A DNA stretch of 64,000 nucleotides from positions 1,545,011 through 1,609,010 of the forward strand of contig NZ_LT546207.1 of assembly GCF_900078665.2 (NCBI RefSeq), given 5' to 3'. Source of the stretch: Mycolicibacterium houstonense (GTDB lineage: Bacteria > Actinomycetota > Actinomycetes > Mycobacteriales > Mycobacteriaceae). Shown one piece after another: positions 48,384-57,338 of the stretch. Every line of letters starts with the position of its first letter. Positions within the stretch are counted from its first letter, which is position 1. Made by a program: the position numbers and the translations under genes. The notes below the pieces were generated by a model, which was not told where the DNA came from, searched no databases, and worked only from the letters and a program-made list of their open reading frames with translations.

Positions 48384-49570
48384 TTTTCGATTCCAGACGA
48401 TATGGAGCTGCCCCTTTTCAGCGGAGAAGGGGCAGCTCCATTTCTGTTTGCCAGCACACGGTAGCTGCTGTTCCACAGCCACTCCACCGGTCCTCGCTGG
48501 AACCGGCGTAGCCACAGATGGGCGAAGACCATCACCACCGCGACCACCACGAGATAGATCGCGACGGTGACGGGAACCCGGTGCTGTGGCGGCGTGCTGG
48601 CGGCCAGGCCCAGACCCCAGCCGTAGCAGATTGCCGAGGCCACCAGGTTCTGTAACACATAGCTGGACAACGCCATCCGGCCCACTTCGGCCAACCGGCG
48701 CCCGGGCCATCGTGGGTCGGGTCGGCGCACGTAGAACTCGGCGACAGCAGACAGGATCGCCAGCGAGACGAACGGCGCGACGCCGTAGCGGGCCAGAATC
48801 AGTCCGGGCCCGCCCGCTGTGGCTTCCAGTGCGATGTCGACCGGGGCCGCCACCGCGAACCCCAGCCACATCAGCCGCCGGCGCAGTGTCGTGCCACGCG
48901 CCTCGAGCACTCCGGCCCGGAACAGCCGGGCGCCGAGCAGGAACAGGGCGACCGACATCGGGAAGATGAACACCGTCTCCAACCGGAACAGCACAACATG
49001 ATCGAGGCGGAACATCACCAGATCCCAGAACGAACCGTGCGCATAGGGATTCGGGTCCAGTGGTGCGGGTGGGCCGGTCGCGGGCGGGGCGGCCAGCAGA
49101 ACGACGGTCAGCGCGGCCAGCAGCGTGAGGTGCACCGCGGCGGCCGTCACGATAATGCGACGCTGCGTGCGCGGTGACGTCACCAGGAGGTACGAAACGA
49201 TCCAGCCGGTGATCGCGTAGCCCATCAGTACGTCGAACTCGGTGAGCAGGACGAAGTGCACCACACCGTCGAGCAGGAGCAGTGCGGCGCGCCACGGGTA
49301 GCTTCCGGGCCAGCGCAGCCCGGCGCGCATCGCCGAACGTTGTTGTAGGGCAAGGCCGATGCCGAACATCACGGTCAACAGGCCGAGGAACTTGCCCTGG
49401 GCCAGGAATTGCAGTACGACCTCGACAGGGCGCCAGTCGGAGTCCGGGGTGCCGTTGAGGTATCCGACCAATCCCTCGGGATGGGTGAAGATCCAGATGT
49501 TGGTACCGAGGGTGCCGAGGATGGCGATTCCGCGCAGGACGTCCAGGGACTGCAGACGTGTCGAGGACAT
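48371..49570 (-). CDS. DUF418 domain membrane protein
   Basis: A 399-residue polytopic membrane protein with about nine or ten helices. [19 protein letters not shown] is the classic opening of DUF418/YeiB-type proteins, and [21 protein letters not shown] and the C-terminal DUF418 region ([34 protein letters not shown]) follow. The family is related to acyltransferase_3-type proteins, function unknown. The last 20 or so codons run through the inverted repeat that serves as the mpa terminator, so this tail is probably not conserved. It is divergent from a TetR gene with a short palindrome between them, suggesting direct regulation. Confidence 0.88.
   Translation of the reverse strand: MSSTRLQSLDVLRGIAILGTLGTNIWIFTHPEGLVGYLNGTPDSDWRPVEVVLQFLAQGKFLGLLTVMFGIGLALQQRSAMRAGLRWPGSYPWRAALLLLDGVVHFVLLTEFDVLMGYAITGWIVSYLLVTSPRTQRRIIVTAAAVHLTLLAALTVVLLAAPPATGPPAPLDPNPYAHGSFWDLVMFRLDHVVLFRLETVFIFPMSVALFLLGARLFRAGVLEARGTTLRRRLMWLGFAVAAPVDIALEATAGGPGLILARYGVAPFVSLAILSAVAEFYVRRPDPRWPGRRLAEVGRMALSSYVLQNLVASAICYGWGLGLAASTPPQHRVPVTVAIYLVVVAVVMVFAHLWLRRFQRGPVEWLWNSSYRVLANRNGAAPSPLKRGSSISSGIENYRY
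48404..48441 (+). terminator. intrinsic terminator of mpa
   Basis: A 14-bp perfect inverted repeat (TGGAGCTGCCCCTT / AAGGGGCAGCTCCA) with a 10-base loop sits 20 bases after the mpa stop and is followed by ATTTCTGTTT. It lies inside the 3' coding part of the opposing DUF418 gene. Confidence 0.85.
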
Positions 49571-49585
49571 GTGCGCGAAGCTACC

Positions 49586-49597
49586 ATACGAACGTAT
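49586..49597. promoter_or_regulatory. candidate TetR operator
   Basis: ATACG-AA-CGTAT is a 12-base dyad in the 47 bases between the divergent DUF418 and TetR starts. It is AT-richer than its surroundings and placed to control both genes. Confidence 0.55.
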
Positions 49598-49617
49598 TGG
49601 TGGCCTACGCTCAAGTG

Positions 49618-50175
49618 GTGAGCGTGCCCTATGAGCGGATGGCCGATGCGGTGTTGCGAGTCCTGGTGGCCGAGGGATTCGAAGGCGTCTCGGTGCGGAA
49701 AGTCGCTGCCACGGCCGATGTTTCGATCGGTGCGGTGCAGCACCACTTTCCGACCAAGGACGCGATGCTGGCCGCCGCGATGGACCGGGCCAGCATCCGG
49801 TTCCTGGCCCGGCTCTCGGAGCGCATCACCGCGGACATGTCCGCGGCGCACCGGTTGGAGGCGTTGGCCGTGGCCCTGGTGTGCCCCGAACCCGGTGACC
49901 GGGATATCAGCGTGGCCTGGTTGCTGCGGCTGGCGCGAGCAGCCGTCGATGAGCAGACCGCGCTCACGCACCGGCAGGATTGGACTCGGGTGTCACAGTG
50001 GCTGACCGATCTGATCGGGGAGGCGGCTCCCGGGGTCGACGCCGGGACGGCCGCCGTCGAGCTACTGGCCCTGTTGGACGGCCTGGCCTGCTCAGTGGCC
50101 GTCGAGCCGGACCGGGTCAGCCCCGAGCTGGCCGAGCGGATCGCCCGCGGGCATGTGCGGCGGCTGCTGAACTGA
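49618..50175 (+). CDS. TetR family transcriptional regulator
   Basis: A 185-residue TetR regulator. The N-terminal helix-turn-helix reads YERMADAVLRVLVAEGFEGVSVRKVAATADVSIGAVQHHFPTKDAMLAAAM (about 5-55) and is followed by a helical ligand-binding/dimer domain. The GTG reading V-SVPYERMADAV is the most likely start; codons further upstream overlap the divergent gene's promoter. It is opposed to the DUF418 membrane protein gene and probably represses it through the dyad between them. A small ORF overlaps its stop (TGATG). Confidence 0.87.
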   Translation: MSVPYERMADAVLRVLVAEGFEGVSVRKVAATADVSIGAVQHHFPTKDAMLAAAMDRASIRFLARLSERITADMSAAHRLEALAVALVCPEPGDRDISVAWLLRLARAAVDEQTALTHRQDWTRVSQWLTDLIGEAAPGVDAGTAAVELLALLDGLACSVAVEPDRVSPELAERIARGHVRRLLN

Positions 50176-50381
50176 TGTCCGACGCGACCGCGGTCACCGT
50201 CGCCGGAATCGCCGGCGCCGATGAGACCGCCCGCCTCGGCGAGGTAGCTGAGATCGCGCGACGGATCGCGTCGTGTTGCCCGCAGCGCCGCACGGTGGCG
50301 GTCGAGCGGCCGGTGATCTTGAGAAACCCTCCGAGCCTATTCGACCCGTTATCGGTATCGGAAGGCGCCGTCAATTATTAA
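50175..50381 (+). CDS. small hypothetical protein coupled to TetR gene
   Basis: A 68-residue open frame whose ATG overlaps the TetR stop as TGATG, the arrangement of coupled genes. The first 35 residues (ATAVTVAGIAGADETARLGEVAEIARRIASCC) look like a normal protein with an alpha-helix and a Cys pair. The end (RPVILRNPPSLFDPLSVSEGAVNY) is more irregular. No domain is recognised. It could also be a remnant of a longer gene broken by insertion of the ectoine region that follows. Confidence 0.45.
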   Translation: MSDATAVTVAGIAGADETARLGEVAEIARRIASCCPQRRTVAVERPVILRNPPSLFDPLSVSEGAVNY

Positions 50382-50718
50382 ATTTCGATTTGAATTTCCG
50401 CTTCTTGAAATACCCGGAAATATCCTCGCGGTGGGCCCCGTCGCCTTCCCCGGACGGGGATTTGCGGAGTGGGGCAACGGCGGTCCGAGCTGGTACACCT
50501 GCACCAATGTAACGATCCGATAACGACGCTCGAACTTGTCTGAGATTGACGATTTGCGAAGTTATCGCAGGTCAATGCCGGTGGATGCCGACGGATTCTC
50601 GCTTCCTGCCCGGTGTCGGAGCTTGATCCCGGCAGTGGGGTGTGCTTACGTCGAGGGCACCGATGGCATGTAACTAACGATGATCGCTGAGAAGTTCGGT
50701 GGTGACTTTTAACTCGAT
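50382..50718. other. upstream region of the ectoine operon
   Basis: About 340 bases with no convincing gene. The first 40 bases are AT-rich. A 7-bp stem (CCCCGTC 50436-50442 / GACGGGG 50453-50459) without a U-run could be a weak terminator for the upstream genes. The promoter of ectA must lie here; TTGACG at about 50547 is a possible -35, but no convincing -10 was found. Confidence 0.4.
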
Positions 50719-51264
50719 ATGCATGTGTTAGAAAGCGTCCCGGGACGCCATTCCCGGGAAGAGTTCCTGCGCCCTCCACGGGGCACCGATGCGATTGGCA
50801 TCCGCGACATCGCGGAAGCCACCGGGGTGCTCGATCTGAATTCCACCTACGCCTATCTGCTGCTGGCTACCGATTTTGCTGCCACGTCAATAGTGGCCGA
50901 GTGCGAAGGCCGGCTACGCGGATTCATCACCGGCTACCACCCGCCGCCGCGACCGGATGTCCTGTTCGTCTGGCAGGTCGCCGTCGCGCCGTCGGCGCAG
51001 GGCGGGGGACTGGCCAGCACCATGCTCGACGCACTGGTGCACCGGGTGCGCGCGCAGCGGGACGGCCGCCCGGTGACCGTCGAAGCCACGGTGTCGCCCG
51101 GCAACGCCGCGTCTCGCGCATTCTTCGGCGCCTTCGCGCGTCGTCACGGCGTCCCACTGGTCGAGGACCCGCATTTCGGCCGCGAACTCCTGGCCGCCGA
51201 CGGGGCGCACGAAGATGAGCCCATGCTGCGGATGGGGCCCATCGCCACTCCGCTTTCTCACTGA
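50719..51264 (+). CDS. ectA: L-2,4-diaminobutyric acid acetyltransferase
   Basis: A 181-residue GNAT-fold acetyltransferase, acetylating the 4-amino group of L-2,4-diaminobutyrate with acetyl-CoA (second step of ectoine synthesis). Family features are RPPRGTDAIGIRDIAEATGVLDLNSTYAYLLL at the substrate side, then the acetyl-CoA motif VWQVAVAPSAQGGGLASTML, then VEATVSPGNAASRAFFGAFAR. The ATG has no clear ribosome-binding site, so leaderless or weak initiation is possible. It heads the ectABCD operon, 47 bases before ectB. The locus lies between mpa and dop. Confidence 0.95.
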   Translation: MHVLESVPGRHSREEFLRPPRGTDAIGIRDIAEATGVLDLNSTYAYLLLATDFAATSIVAECEGRLRGFITGYHPPPRPDVLFVWQVAVAPSAQGGGLASTMLDALVHRVRAQRDGRPVTVEATVSPGNAASRAFFGAFARRHGVPLVEDPHFGRELLAADGAHEDEPMLRMGPIATPLSH

Positions 51265-51311
51265 AATCAGTTACCTGATAACCAGTTTGGTTTGATTGGA
51301 AGGATTATCTC

Positions 51312-52598
51312 TTGCTGCTCGCAACGACAGCGCCACTGACCGAAGCTGACCTTCCCGACGTGTTCAGCTCGGTCGAGTCCGAGGTCCGCAGTTACTGCCG
51401 CGGCTGGCCCACCGTGATGGACAGCGCCGCCGGCTCTTGGGTGACCGACACCTCCGGACGTGCCTACATCGACTTCTTCGCCGGAGCCGGGGCACTCAAC
51501 TACGGCCACAACAACGCCGCGCTCAAGGAGCCGTTGCTGCAGTACCTGGCCTCCAACGGGATCGTGCACTCGCTGGACATGGCCACGGCCGCCAAACAGC
51601 GGTTCCTGGAGAGCTTCGAGCGGCTCATCCTGCGGCCGCGCGGGCTCGACTACAAGGTGCAGTTCCCGGGTCCGACGGGGGCGAACTCGGTGGAGTCGGC
51701 GCTCAAGCTGGCCAGGAAGGTGACCGGACGCGAGTCGGTCATCAGTTTCACCAACGCTTTTCACGGCATGACCCTGGGAGCGCTGTCGGTGACCGGAAAC
51801 TCGATGAAGCGCGCCGGAGCCGGCATCCCCCTGGTGCACGCCACCCCGATGCCGTACGACAACTACTTCGGCGGGGTCACCGAGGACTTCCAGTGGTTCG
51901 AGCGCGTGCTCGACGATTCGGGCAGCGGGCTCAACCGCCCGGCTGCGGTGATCGTCGAAACCGTCCAGGGCGAGGGCGGTCTCAACGTCGCCCGGCTCGA
52001 ATGGCTGCGCGCACTGTCCGAGTTGTGCCGCAAGCGCGACATTCTGCTGATCGTCGACGACGTCCAGATGGGCTGTGGGCGCACCGGGCCGTTCTTCAGC
52101 TTCGAGGCGGCCGGCATCGTGCCCGATATCGTCACGATCTCGAAGTCGGTCAGCGGTTATGGCCTGCCGATGGCGCTCACCCTGTTCCGCCGCGACCTCG
52201 ACATGTGGGCGCCGGGGGAGCACAACGGCACCTTCCGTGGTCACAACCCGGCTTTCATCACGGCCACGGCCGCGATCGAGACCTACTGGGAAAACGATGA
52301 ATTCAGCGCCGACACGGTCGCCAAGGGCGAGCTGATCCGGGGGCGGCTGGACGAGATCGCCGCCGCCCACGACGGCGTGAGTGCGCGTGGTCGCGGGATG
52401 GCGCAAGGGCTCAAGTTCGAGGAGGCCGACCTGGCCGGGCAGGTGTGCCGCGCGGCGTTCGACCGCGGTGCGCTGATGGAAACCAGCGGCCCGTCCGATG
52501 AGGTGGTCAAACTCCTTCCGCCGCTGACGACTTCGCCGTCCGAGTTGTCCGAGGGGCTCGACATCCTCGCCGAGTCCGTCGCCGTCACGCTGGCCTAG
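51312..52598 (+). CDS. ectB: diaminobutyrate--2-oxoglutarate transaminase
   Basis: A 428-residue class III PLP aminotransferase that converts aspartate semialdehyde to L-2,4-diaminobutyrate with glutamate as donor. FFAGAGALNYGHNN, GPTGANSVESALKLARKVTGR, FTNAFHGMTLGALS, the cofactor Asp in IVDDVQMGCGRTG and the PLP Lys278 in TISKSVSGYG are the signatures of EctB. The start codon is TTG, 11 bases after GGAAGG, and gives the family length. It is second in the ectABCD operon; ectC follows after 12 bases. Confidence 0.97.
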   Translation: MLLATTAPLTEADLPDVFSSVESEVRSYCRGWPTVMDSAAGSWVTDTSGRAYIDFFAGAGALNYGHNNAALKEPLLQYLASNGIVHSLDMATAAKQRFLESFERLILRPRGLDYKVQFPGPTGANSVESALKLARKVTGRESVISFTNAFHGMTLGALSVTGNSMKRAGAGIPLVHATPMPYDNYFGGVTEDFQWFERVLDDSGSGLNRPAAVIVETVQGEGGLNVARLEWLRALSELCRKRDILLIVDDVQMGCGRTGPFFSFEAAGIVPDIVTISKSVSGYGLPMALTLFRRDLDMWAPGEHNGTFRGHNPAFITATAAIETYWENDEFSADTVAKGELIRGRLDEIAAAHDGVSARGRGMAQGLKFEEADLAGQVCRAAFDRGALMETSGPSDEVVKLLPPLTTSPSELSEGLDILAESVAVTLA

Positions 52599-52610
52599 GA
52601 GGCTTGAATC

Positions 52611-53003
52611 ATGATTGTTCGCACCACGGCCGAGATCACCGGCACCGACCGCGATGTGGCCGACGGCACCTGGCGTTCCAAGCGCATCATCCTGGCCGGC
52701 GACGGCGTCGGCTTCTCGTTCCACGAGACCACCATCGAGGCGGGATCGGTGAACGAGTTCCACTACCAGCACCACGTCGAGGCGGTCTGGGTGATCGAGG
52801 GCACCGGAACGCTGACCGATCTGGAGACCGGTCAGGATTACCCGCTGGCCGACGGCACCATGTATCTGCTCAACAACCATGACCGCCACCGGGTTACGTG
52901 CACCGAGCAGCTTCGCATGCTGTGTGTGTTCAACCCGCCCGTGACCGGACGGGAGGTCCACGACGAGAACGGCGTGTACCCGGCGCCGCAGTCGGTCGCA
53001 TGA
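52611..53003 (+). CDS. ectC: ectoine synthase
   Basis: A 130-residue cupin-fold cyclase that closes N-gamma-acetyl-diaminobutyrate to ectoine. SKRIILAGDGVGFSFHETTIEAGSVNEFHY, HHVEAVWVIEGTGTL and YLLNNHDRHRVTC are the EctC signatures, holding the metal and substrate residues (Glu in NEFHY, His in NNHDRH). A good AGGAGGC precedes the ATG. The stop overlaps the ectD start (ATGA), so the hydroxylase is cotranslated. Confidence 0.97.
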   Translation: MIVRTTAEITGTDRDVADGTWRSKRIILAGDGVGFSFHETTIEAGSVNEFHYQHHVEAVWVIEGTGTLTDLETGQDYPLADGTMYLLNNHDRHRVTCTEQLRMLCVFNPPVTGREVHDENGVYPAPQSVA

Positions 53004-53920
53004 GTCTTCAGCAGGAAGCCGGGGGCGGCTCGCCCGTCGCCCCCGGCGTGGAGGATCGTTACCCGACGCGACTCGAGCATGCGATCGAGCCGATTCCGCG
53101 TCACGAGCCGACGGTGTGGGGCACCGAAGCCGACGGCCCGCTGAGCCAGACTCACCTCGACGGCTTCTCCGAGTACGGCTACCTGGTGGCGCCGGACACC
53201 GTGTCCGGTGACTGGCTGCCGTTGCTCAGGCACGAGATCGACCGGGTGGCAGCAGATCTGGGCGCCGATGATCCGAGAGTGATCCGTGAGCCGGGTGGCA
53301 CGATCCGGTCGATCTTCGAACCGCATCTGCTGAGTGACCTGGTGGCCCAGGTGGTCCGGCTCGACACGGTGCTGCCCGTGGCGCGGCAGCTGCTCGGCGG
53401 CGACGTCTACATCCACCAGGCCAGGATCAACCTCATGCCCGGATTCACCGGGACGGGTTTCTACTGGCACTCGGATTTCGAGACGTGGCACGCCGAGGAC
53501 GGCATGCCGGCGATCCGTGCGGTGTCCTGCTCGATCGCCCTGACTCACAACTACCCCTACAACGGGTCGTTGATGGTGATCCCCGGTTCGCACCAGACGT
53601 TCTATCCGTGCGTCGGTGCCACGCCGGACGACAACCACGACACCTCGCTGGTGGCCCAGAGCGTCGGGGTGCCCGACCAGACCACGCTGACCAAGGCCGT
53701 CGACCGGCACGACATCCACCAGTTCACCGGTCCGCCCGGCACCGCGCTGTGGTTCGACGCGAACCTGTTGCACGGCTCGGGGTCCAACATCACCCCGTTG
53801 CCGCGGTCGAATGTGTTCCTGGTGTTCAACTCGGTGGACAACGCGCTCACCGACCCGTTCGCCGCTCCGCGGCCACGGCCCGAATACCTGGCGGCCCGGG
53901 GTGCACAGGCCGTCACCTAG
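53000..53920 (+). CDS. ectD: ectoine hydroxylase
   Basis: A 306-residue Fe(II)/2-oxoglutarate-dependent dioxygenase (PhyH family) that makes 5-hydroxyectoine. The iron ligands are H157-S-D159 in FYWHSDFETWH and the distal His in LLHGSGSN. The flanking FETWHAEDGMPAIRAVSCSIALT and GSLMVIPGSHQTFYPC are the EctD signature. Its presence means the strain makes hydroxyectoine, which protects better against heat and drying than ectoine. The ATG overlaps the ectC stop. The next gene, dop, starts 10 bases after its stop, so the ectoine operon may read into the pupylation genes. Confidence 0.97.
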   Translation: MSLQQEAGGGSPVAPGVEDRYPTRLEHAIEPIPRHEPTVWGTEADGPLSQTHLDGFSEYGYLVAPDTVSGDWLPLLRHEIDRVAADLGADDPRVIREPGGTIRSIFEPHLLSDLVAQVVRLDTVLPVARQLLGGDVYIHQARINLMPGFTGTGFYWHSDFETWHAEDGMPAIRAVSCSIALTHNYPYNGSLMVIPGSHQTFYPCVGATPDDNHDTSLVAQSVGVPDQTTLTKAVDRHDIHQFTGPPGTALWFDANLLHGSGSNITPLPRSNVFLVFNSVDNALTDPFAAPRPRPEYLAARGAQAVT

Positions 53921-53929
53921 GCTGGCCAC

Positions 53930-55438
53930 ATGCAACGGATTATCGGAACTGAGGTCGAATACGGCATTTCCTCGCCGTCCGATCCGACCGCCAATCCGAT
54001 CCTGACCTCGACTCAGGCGGTGCTGGCATACGCGGCGGCCGCCGGGATTCAGCGCGGCAAGCGCACGCGGTGGGATTACGAAGTGGAGTCCCCACTGCGC
54101 GACGCCCGCGGATTCGATCTGTCCCGCGCCTCGGGCCCGGCCCCGATCGTCGACGCGGACGAGGTCGGCGCGGCCAACATGATCCTCACCAACGGTGCCC
54201 GGCTGTACGTGGACCACGCCCACCCGGAGTACTCGGCACCCGAGTGCACCGATCCGATGGACGCGGTGATCTGGGACAAGGCCGGCGAGCGTGTCATGGA
54301 GGCCGCCGCCCGTCATGTGGCCAGCGTGCCCGGGGCGGCCAAGCTGCAGCTCTACAAGAACAACGTGGACGGCAAGGGCGCCTCCTACGGTTCGCACGAA
54401 AACTACCTGATGAGCCGCCAGACCCCGTTCTCGGCGGTGATCGCGGGCTTCACCCCGTTCCTGGTGTCCCGGCAGGTGGTCACCGGATCGGGCCGTGTCG
54501 GCATCGGACCGTCCGGCGACGATCCGGGTTTCCAGCTGTCCCAGCGCGCCGACTACATCGAGGTCGAGGTCGGCCTGGAGACCACGCTCAAGCGCGGCAT
54601 CATCAACACCCGCGACGAGCCGCACGCCGACGCGGACAAGTACCGGCGGCTGCACGTCATCATCGGTGACGCCAACCTGGCCGAGACGTCGACCTACCTC
54701 AAGCTCGGCACCAGCTCGCTGGTGCTCGACCTGATCGAGGAGGGCCCGCAGTTCGGGCTGGACCTGTCCGATCTGGCCCTGGCGCGGCCGGTGCACGCCG
54801 TGCACGTGATCAGTCGCGATCCCTCGCTGCGCGCGACGGTGGCGCTGGCCGACGGCCGGGAGATGACCGCGCTGGCGCTGCAGCGGGTCTACCTGGACCG
54901 GGTGGCCAAGCTGGTGGACACCCGTGATCCCGACCCGCGTGCCTCACACGTGCTGGAGACCTGGGCGCACGTGCTCGACCTGCTCGAACGCGACCCGATG
55001 GAATGTGCCGAGATCCTGGACTGGCCGGCCAAGCTGCGGTTGCTGGAGGGGTTCCGTCAGCGGGAGAACCTCAGCTGGCAGGCGCCGCGGCTGCACCTGG
55101 TCGATCTGCAGTACTCCGATGTCCGGCTGGACAAGGGCCTGTACAACCGGCTGGTCGCGCGGGGTTCGATGAAGCGCCTGGTCACCGAACAGCAGGTGAT
55201 CGATGCCGTCGACAATCCGCCGACCGACACCCGCGCCTACTTCCGCGGGGAATGCCTGCGGCGGTTCGGTTCCGACATCGCCGCGGCCAGCTGGGACTCG
55301 GTGATCTTCGATCTCGGCGGCGATTCGCTCGTCCGGATTCCCACGCTGGAGCCGCTGCGCGGCAGCAAGGCCCATGTCGGTGCCCTGCTGGACTCGGTGG
55401 ACAGCGCCGCCGAACTCGTCGAACAACTCACCAACTGA
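53930..55438 (+). CDS. dop: Pup deamidase/depupylase
   Basis: A 502-residue glutamine-synthetase-like enzyme. It deamidates the C-terminal Gln of Pup to Glu and removes Pup from substrates. The ATP/Mg site has the Glu pair in IIGTEVEYG. The catalytic Asp95 lies in [16 protein letters not shown]. The Dop loop (about 36-80), missing in PafA, is present, as are the Arg/Glu-rich [10 protein letters not shown] and the C-terminal domain. The ATG follows CTAGGCTGGCCAC with no strong ribosome-binding site. Only 10 bases separate it from ectD; pup follows after about 105 bases. Confidence 0.98.
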   Translation: MQRIIGTEVEYGISSPSDPTANPILTSTQAVLAYAAAAGIQRGKRTRWDYEVESPLRDARGFDLSRASGPAPIVDADEVGAANMILTNGARLYVDHAHPEYSAPECTDPMDAVIWDKAGERVMEAAARHVASVPGAAKLQLYKNNVDGKGASYGSHENYLMSRQTPFSAVIAGFTPFLVSRQVVTGSGRVGIGPSGDDPGFQLSQRADYIEVEVGLETTLKRGIINTRDEPHADADKYRRLHVIIGDANLAETSTYLKLGTSSLVLDLIEEGPQFGLDLSDLALARPVHAVHVISRDPSLRATVALADGREMTALALQRVYLDRVAKLVDTRDPDPRASHVLETWAHVLDLLERDPMECAEILDWPAKLRLLEGFRQRENLSWQAPRLHLVDLQYSDVRLDKGLYNRLVARGSMKRLVTEQQVIDAVDNPPTDTRAYFRGECLRRFGSDIAAASWDSVIFDLGGDSLVRIPTLEPLRGSKAHVGALLDSVDSAAELVEQLTN

Positions 55439-55543
55439 CCACTTCCGGCGGTGCGCTATCCCGGGCAATCCGGGTGCCGACCGGTACTGTGGAAGGACCG
55501 GTTGGGCGGTTAGCCCGACCGATGACAATTGCAGGAGGCAGCG

Positions 55544-55738
55544 ATGGCTCAAGAGCAGACCAAGCGTGGCGGTGGCGGCGGCGAGGACGACGACCTCCCG
55601 GGTGCATCGGCCGCCGGCCAGGAGCGTCGCGAGAAGCTGGCCGAAGAGACTGACGATCTGCTCGACGAGATCGACGACGTGCTGGAAGAGAACGCTGAGG
55701 ACTTCGTGCGGGCGTACGTCCAAAAGGGCGGCCAGTGA
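55544..55738 (+). CDS. pup: prokaryotic ubiquitin-like protein Pup
   Basis: A 64-residue intrinsically disordered tag covalently attached to lysines of target proteins. It begins [17 protein letters not shown], has the helical stretch [41 protein letters not shown] tail that forms a helix with Mpa, and ends Gly-Gly-Gln. The C-terminal Gln must be deamidated by Dop before ligation. The ATG follows GCAGGAGG. An in-frame ATG five codons upstream (MQEAA) overlaps the ribosome-binding site and is rejected. Its stop overlaps the prcB GTG start (GTGA). Confidence 0.98.
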   Translation: MAQEQTKRGGGGGEDDDLPGASAAGQERREKLAEETDDLLDEIDDVLEENAEDFVRAYVQKGGQ

Positions 55739-56592
55739 CCTGGCACGAAAACCTGCACCTGCCCCAACCTCTTACCGGAACCTCCTCTGTAGCCATGGAC
55801 CTGTCGTCGTTCTCTGATCTGCTGCGCCGCCAGGCCCCCGAGCTGCTGCCGGTCAACCGCGTTGCCGATGGCGCGGTCAACCCGACCAACGCGGTGCCGC
55901 ACGGAACGACGATCGTCGCGCTCAAGTACCCCGGCGGTGTCGTGATCGCCGGTGACCGCCGCTCCACGCAGGGCAACATGATCGCCGGCCGCGACGTGCA
56001 GAAGGTGTACATCACCGACGACTACACGGCGACCGGCATCGCCGGCACCGCCGCGATCGCCGTCGAATTCGCCCGGCTCTACGCCGTCGAGCTGGAGCAC
56101 TACGAGAAGCTCGAGGGTGTCGCGTTGACCTTCCGCGGGAAGGTCAACCGGCTGGCCATCATGGTGCGCGGCAACCTCGGTGCGGCGCTGCAGGGCTTCG
56201 TCGCGCTTCCACTGCTGGTTGGTTTTGATGTTGATGCCGCCGATGCCGAGAACGCGGGCCGCATCGTGTCCTTCGACGCCGCGGGCGGCTGGAACATCGA
56301 GGAAGAGGGCTACCAATCGGTGGGCTCGGGCTCGATCTTCGCCAAATCGTCGATCAAGAAGCTCTATCCCAGTGTGGTGGACGCCGATTCGGCGCTGAAG
56401 GTAGCCATCGAGGCGCTCTACGACGCCGCCGATGACGACTCGGCCACCGGTGGGCCCGATCTGGTGCGCGGCATTTATCCGACCGCGGTCACCATCGGGG
56501 CCGAGGGCGCAGAGGAGATCACCGAGGAACGCATCGCCGAGCTGGCCCGCGACGTCATCGCGCGCCGGACCCGGACGGGCGGTGAGGGGTAA
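55735..56592 (+). CDS. prcB: 20S proteasome beta subunit
   Basis: A 285-residue precursor of the catalytic subunit. A 57-residue propeptide is cut autocatalytically between Gly57 and Thr58 ([16 protein letters not shown]), exposing Thr58 as nucleophile. The Asp and Lys partners are in GDRRSTQG and FRGKVNR. The subunit forms the inner two rings of the 28-mer core. The GTG start overlaps the pup stop (GTGA), coupling tag and protease, and an in-frame ATG 20 codons later would shorten the propeptide. prcA follows with no gap. Confidence 0.97.
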   Translation: MTWHENLHLPQPLTGTSSVAMDLSSFSDLLRRQAPELLPVNRVADGAVNPTNAVPHGTTIVALKYPGGVVIAGDRRSTQGNMIAGRDVQKVYITDDYTATGIAGTAAIAVEFARLYAVELEHYEKLEGVALTFRGKVNRLAIMVRGNLGAALQGFVALPLLVGFDVDAADAENAGRIVSFDAAGGWNIEEEGYQSVGSGSIFAKSSIKKLYPSVVDADSALKVAIEALYDAADDDSATGGPDLVRGIYPTAVTIGAEGAEEITEERIAELARDVIARRTRTGGEG

Positions 56593-57333
56593 ATGAGCTT
56601 CCCGTATTTCATCTCGCCCGAACAGGCGATGCGTGAGCGCTCCGAGCTGGCGCGCAAGGGTATCGCCCGCGGCCGCAGCGTGATCGCGCTGGCCTACGAC
56701 AATGGTGTGCTGTTCGTCGCGGAGAATCCGTCGCGGTCGCTGCAGAAGGTCAGCGAGCTCTACGACCGGGTGGGCTTCGCCGCCGTGGGCCGGTTCAACG
56801 AGTTCGACAACCTTCGGCGCGGTGGCATCCAGTTCGCCGACACCCGCGGCTACGCCTACGACCGCCGTGACGTCACCGGTCGCCAGCTGGCCAACGTCTA
56901 CGCGCAGACCCTCGGCACGATCTTCACCGAGCAGGCCAAACCGTACGAGGTGGAGCTGTGTGTGGCCGAGGTGGCGCACTACGGCGAGACGAAAGCCCCT
57001 GAGCTGTACCGGATCACCTATGACGGCTCGATCGCCGACGAGCCCCACTTCGTGGTGATGGGCGGAACCACCGAGCCGATCACCACGGCGTTGGGGGAGT
57101 CCTTCACCGAGAACGCCGACCTGGGGGCTGCGGTCAAGATCGCGGTGCAGGCGTTGAGCGCGAGCAGCAACGGTTCCGAGCCGCGCACGCTCGGACCCTC
57201 GACTCTTGAGGTGGCGGTCCTCGACGCCACGCGGCCACGTCGCTGCTTCCGCCGAATCACCGGGCCCGCACTGGAAGCTCTTCTGCCCGAAGCGGATTCG
57301 TCCTCAGATTCGGAAGCCGAACCGGCCGAGTAG
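56593..57333 (+). CDS. prcA: 20S proteasome alpha subunit
   Basis: A 246-residue alpha subunit forming the outer rings and gate of the core particle. [30 protein letters not shown] is the typical start, the first residues being the gate and YFISPEQAM the region where Mpa docks. The rest is the Ntn-hydrolase fold without catalytic Thr. The C-terminal tail is acidic and Ser-rich ([14 protein letters not shown]). It begins right after the prcB stop, so the two subunits are made in step. A DUF2071 gene starts five bases after its stop. Confidence 0.97.
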   Translation: MSFPYFISPEQAMRERSELARKGIARGRSVIALAYDNGVLFVAENPSRSLQKVSELYDRVGFAAVGRFNEFDNLRRGGIQFADTRGYAYDRRDVTGRQLANVYAQTLGTIFTEQAKPYEVELCVAEVAHYGETKAPELYRITYDGSIADEPHFVVMGGTTEPITTALGESFTENADLGAAVKIAVQALSASSNGSEPRTLGPSTLEVAVLDATRPRRCFRRITGPALEALLPEADSSSDSEAEPAE

Positions 57334-57338
57334 CCGAG

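Noticed and set aside
50436..50459. Intrinsic terminator before ectA
   Set aside because: The 7-bp stem has a 10-base loop and no U-run, so it is too weak to call.
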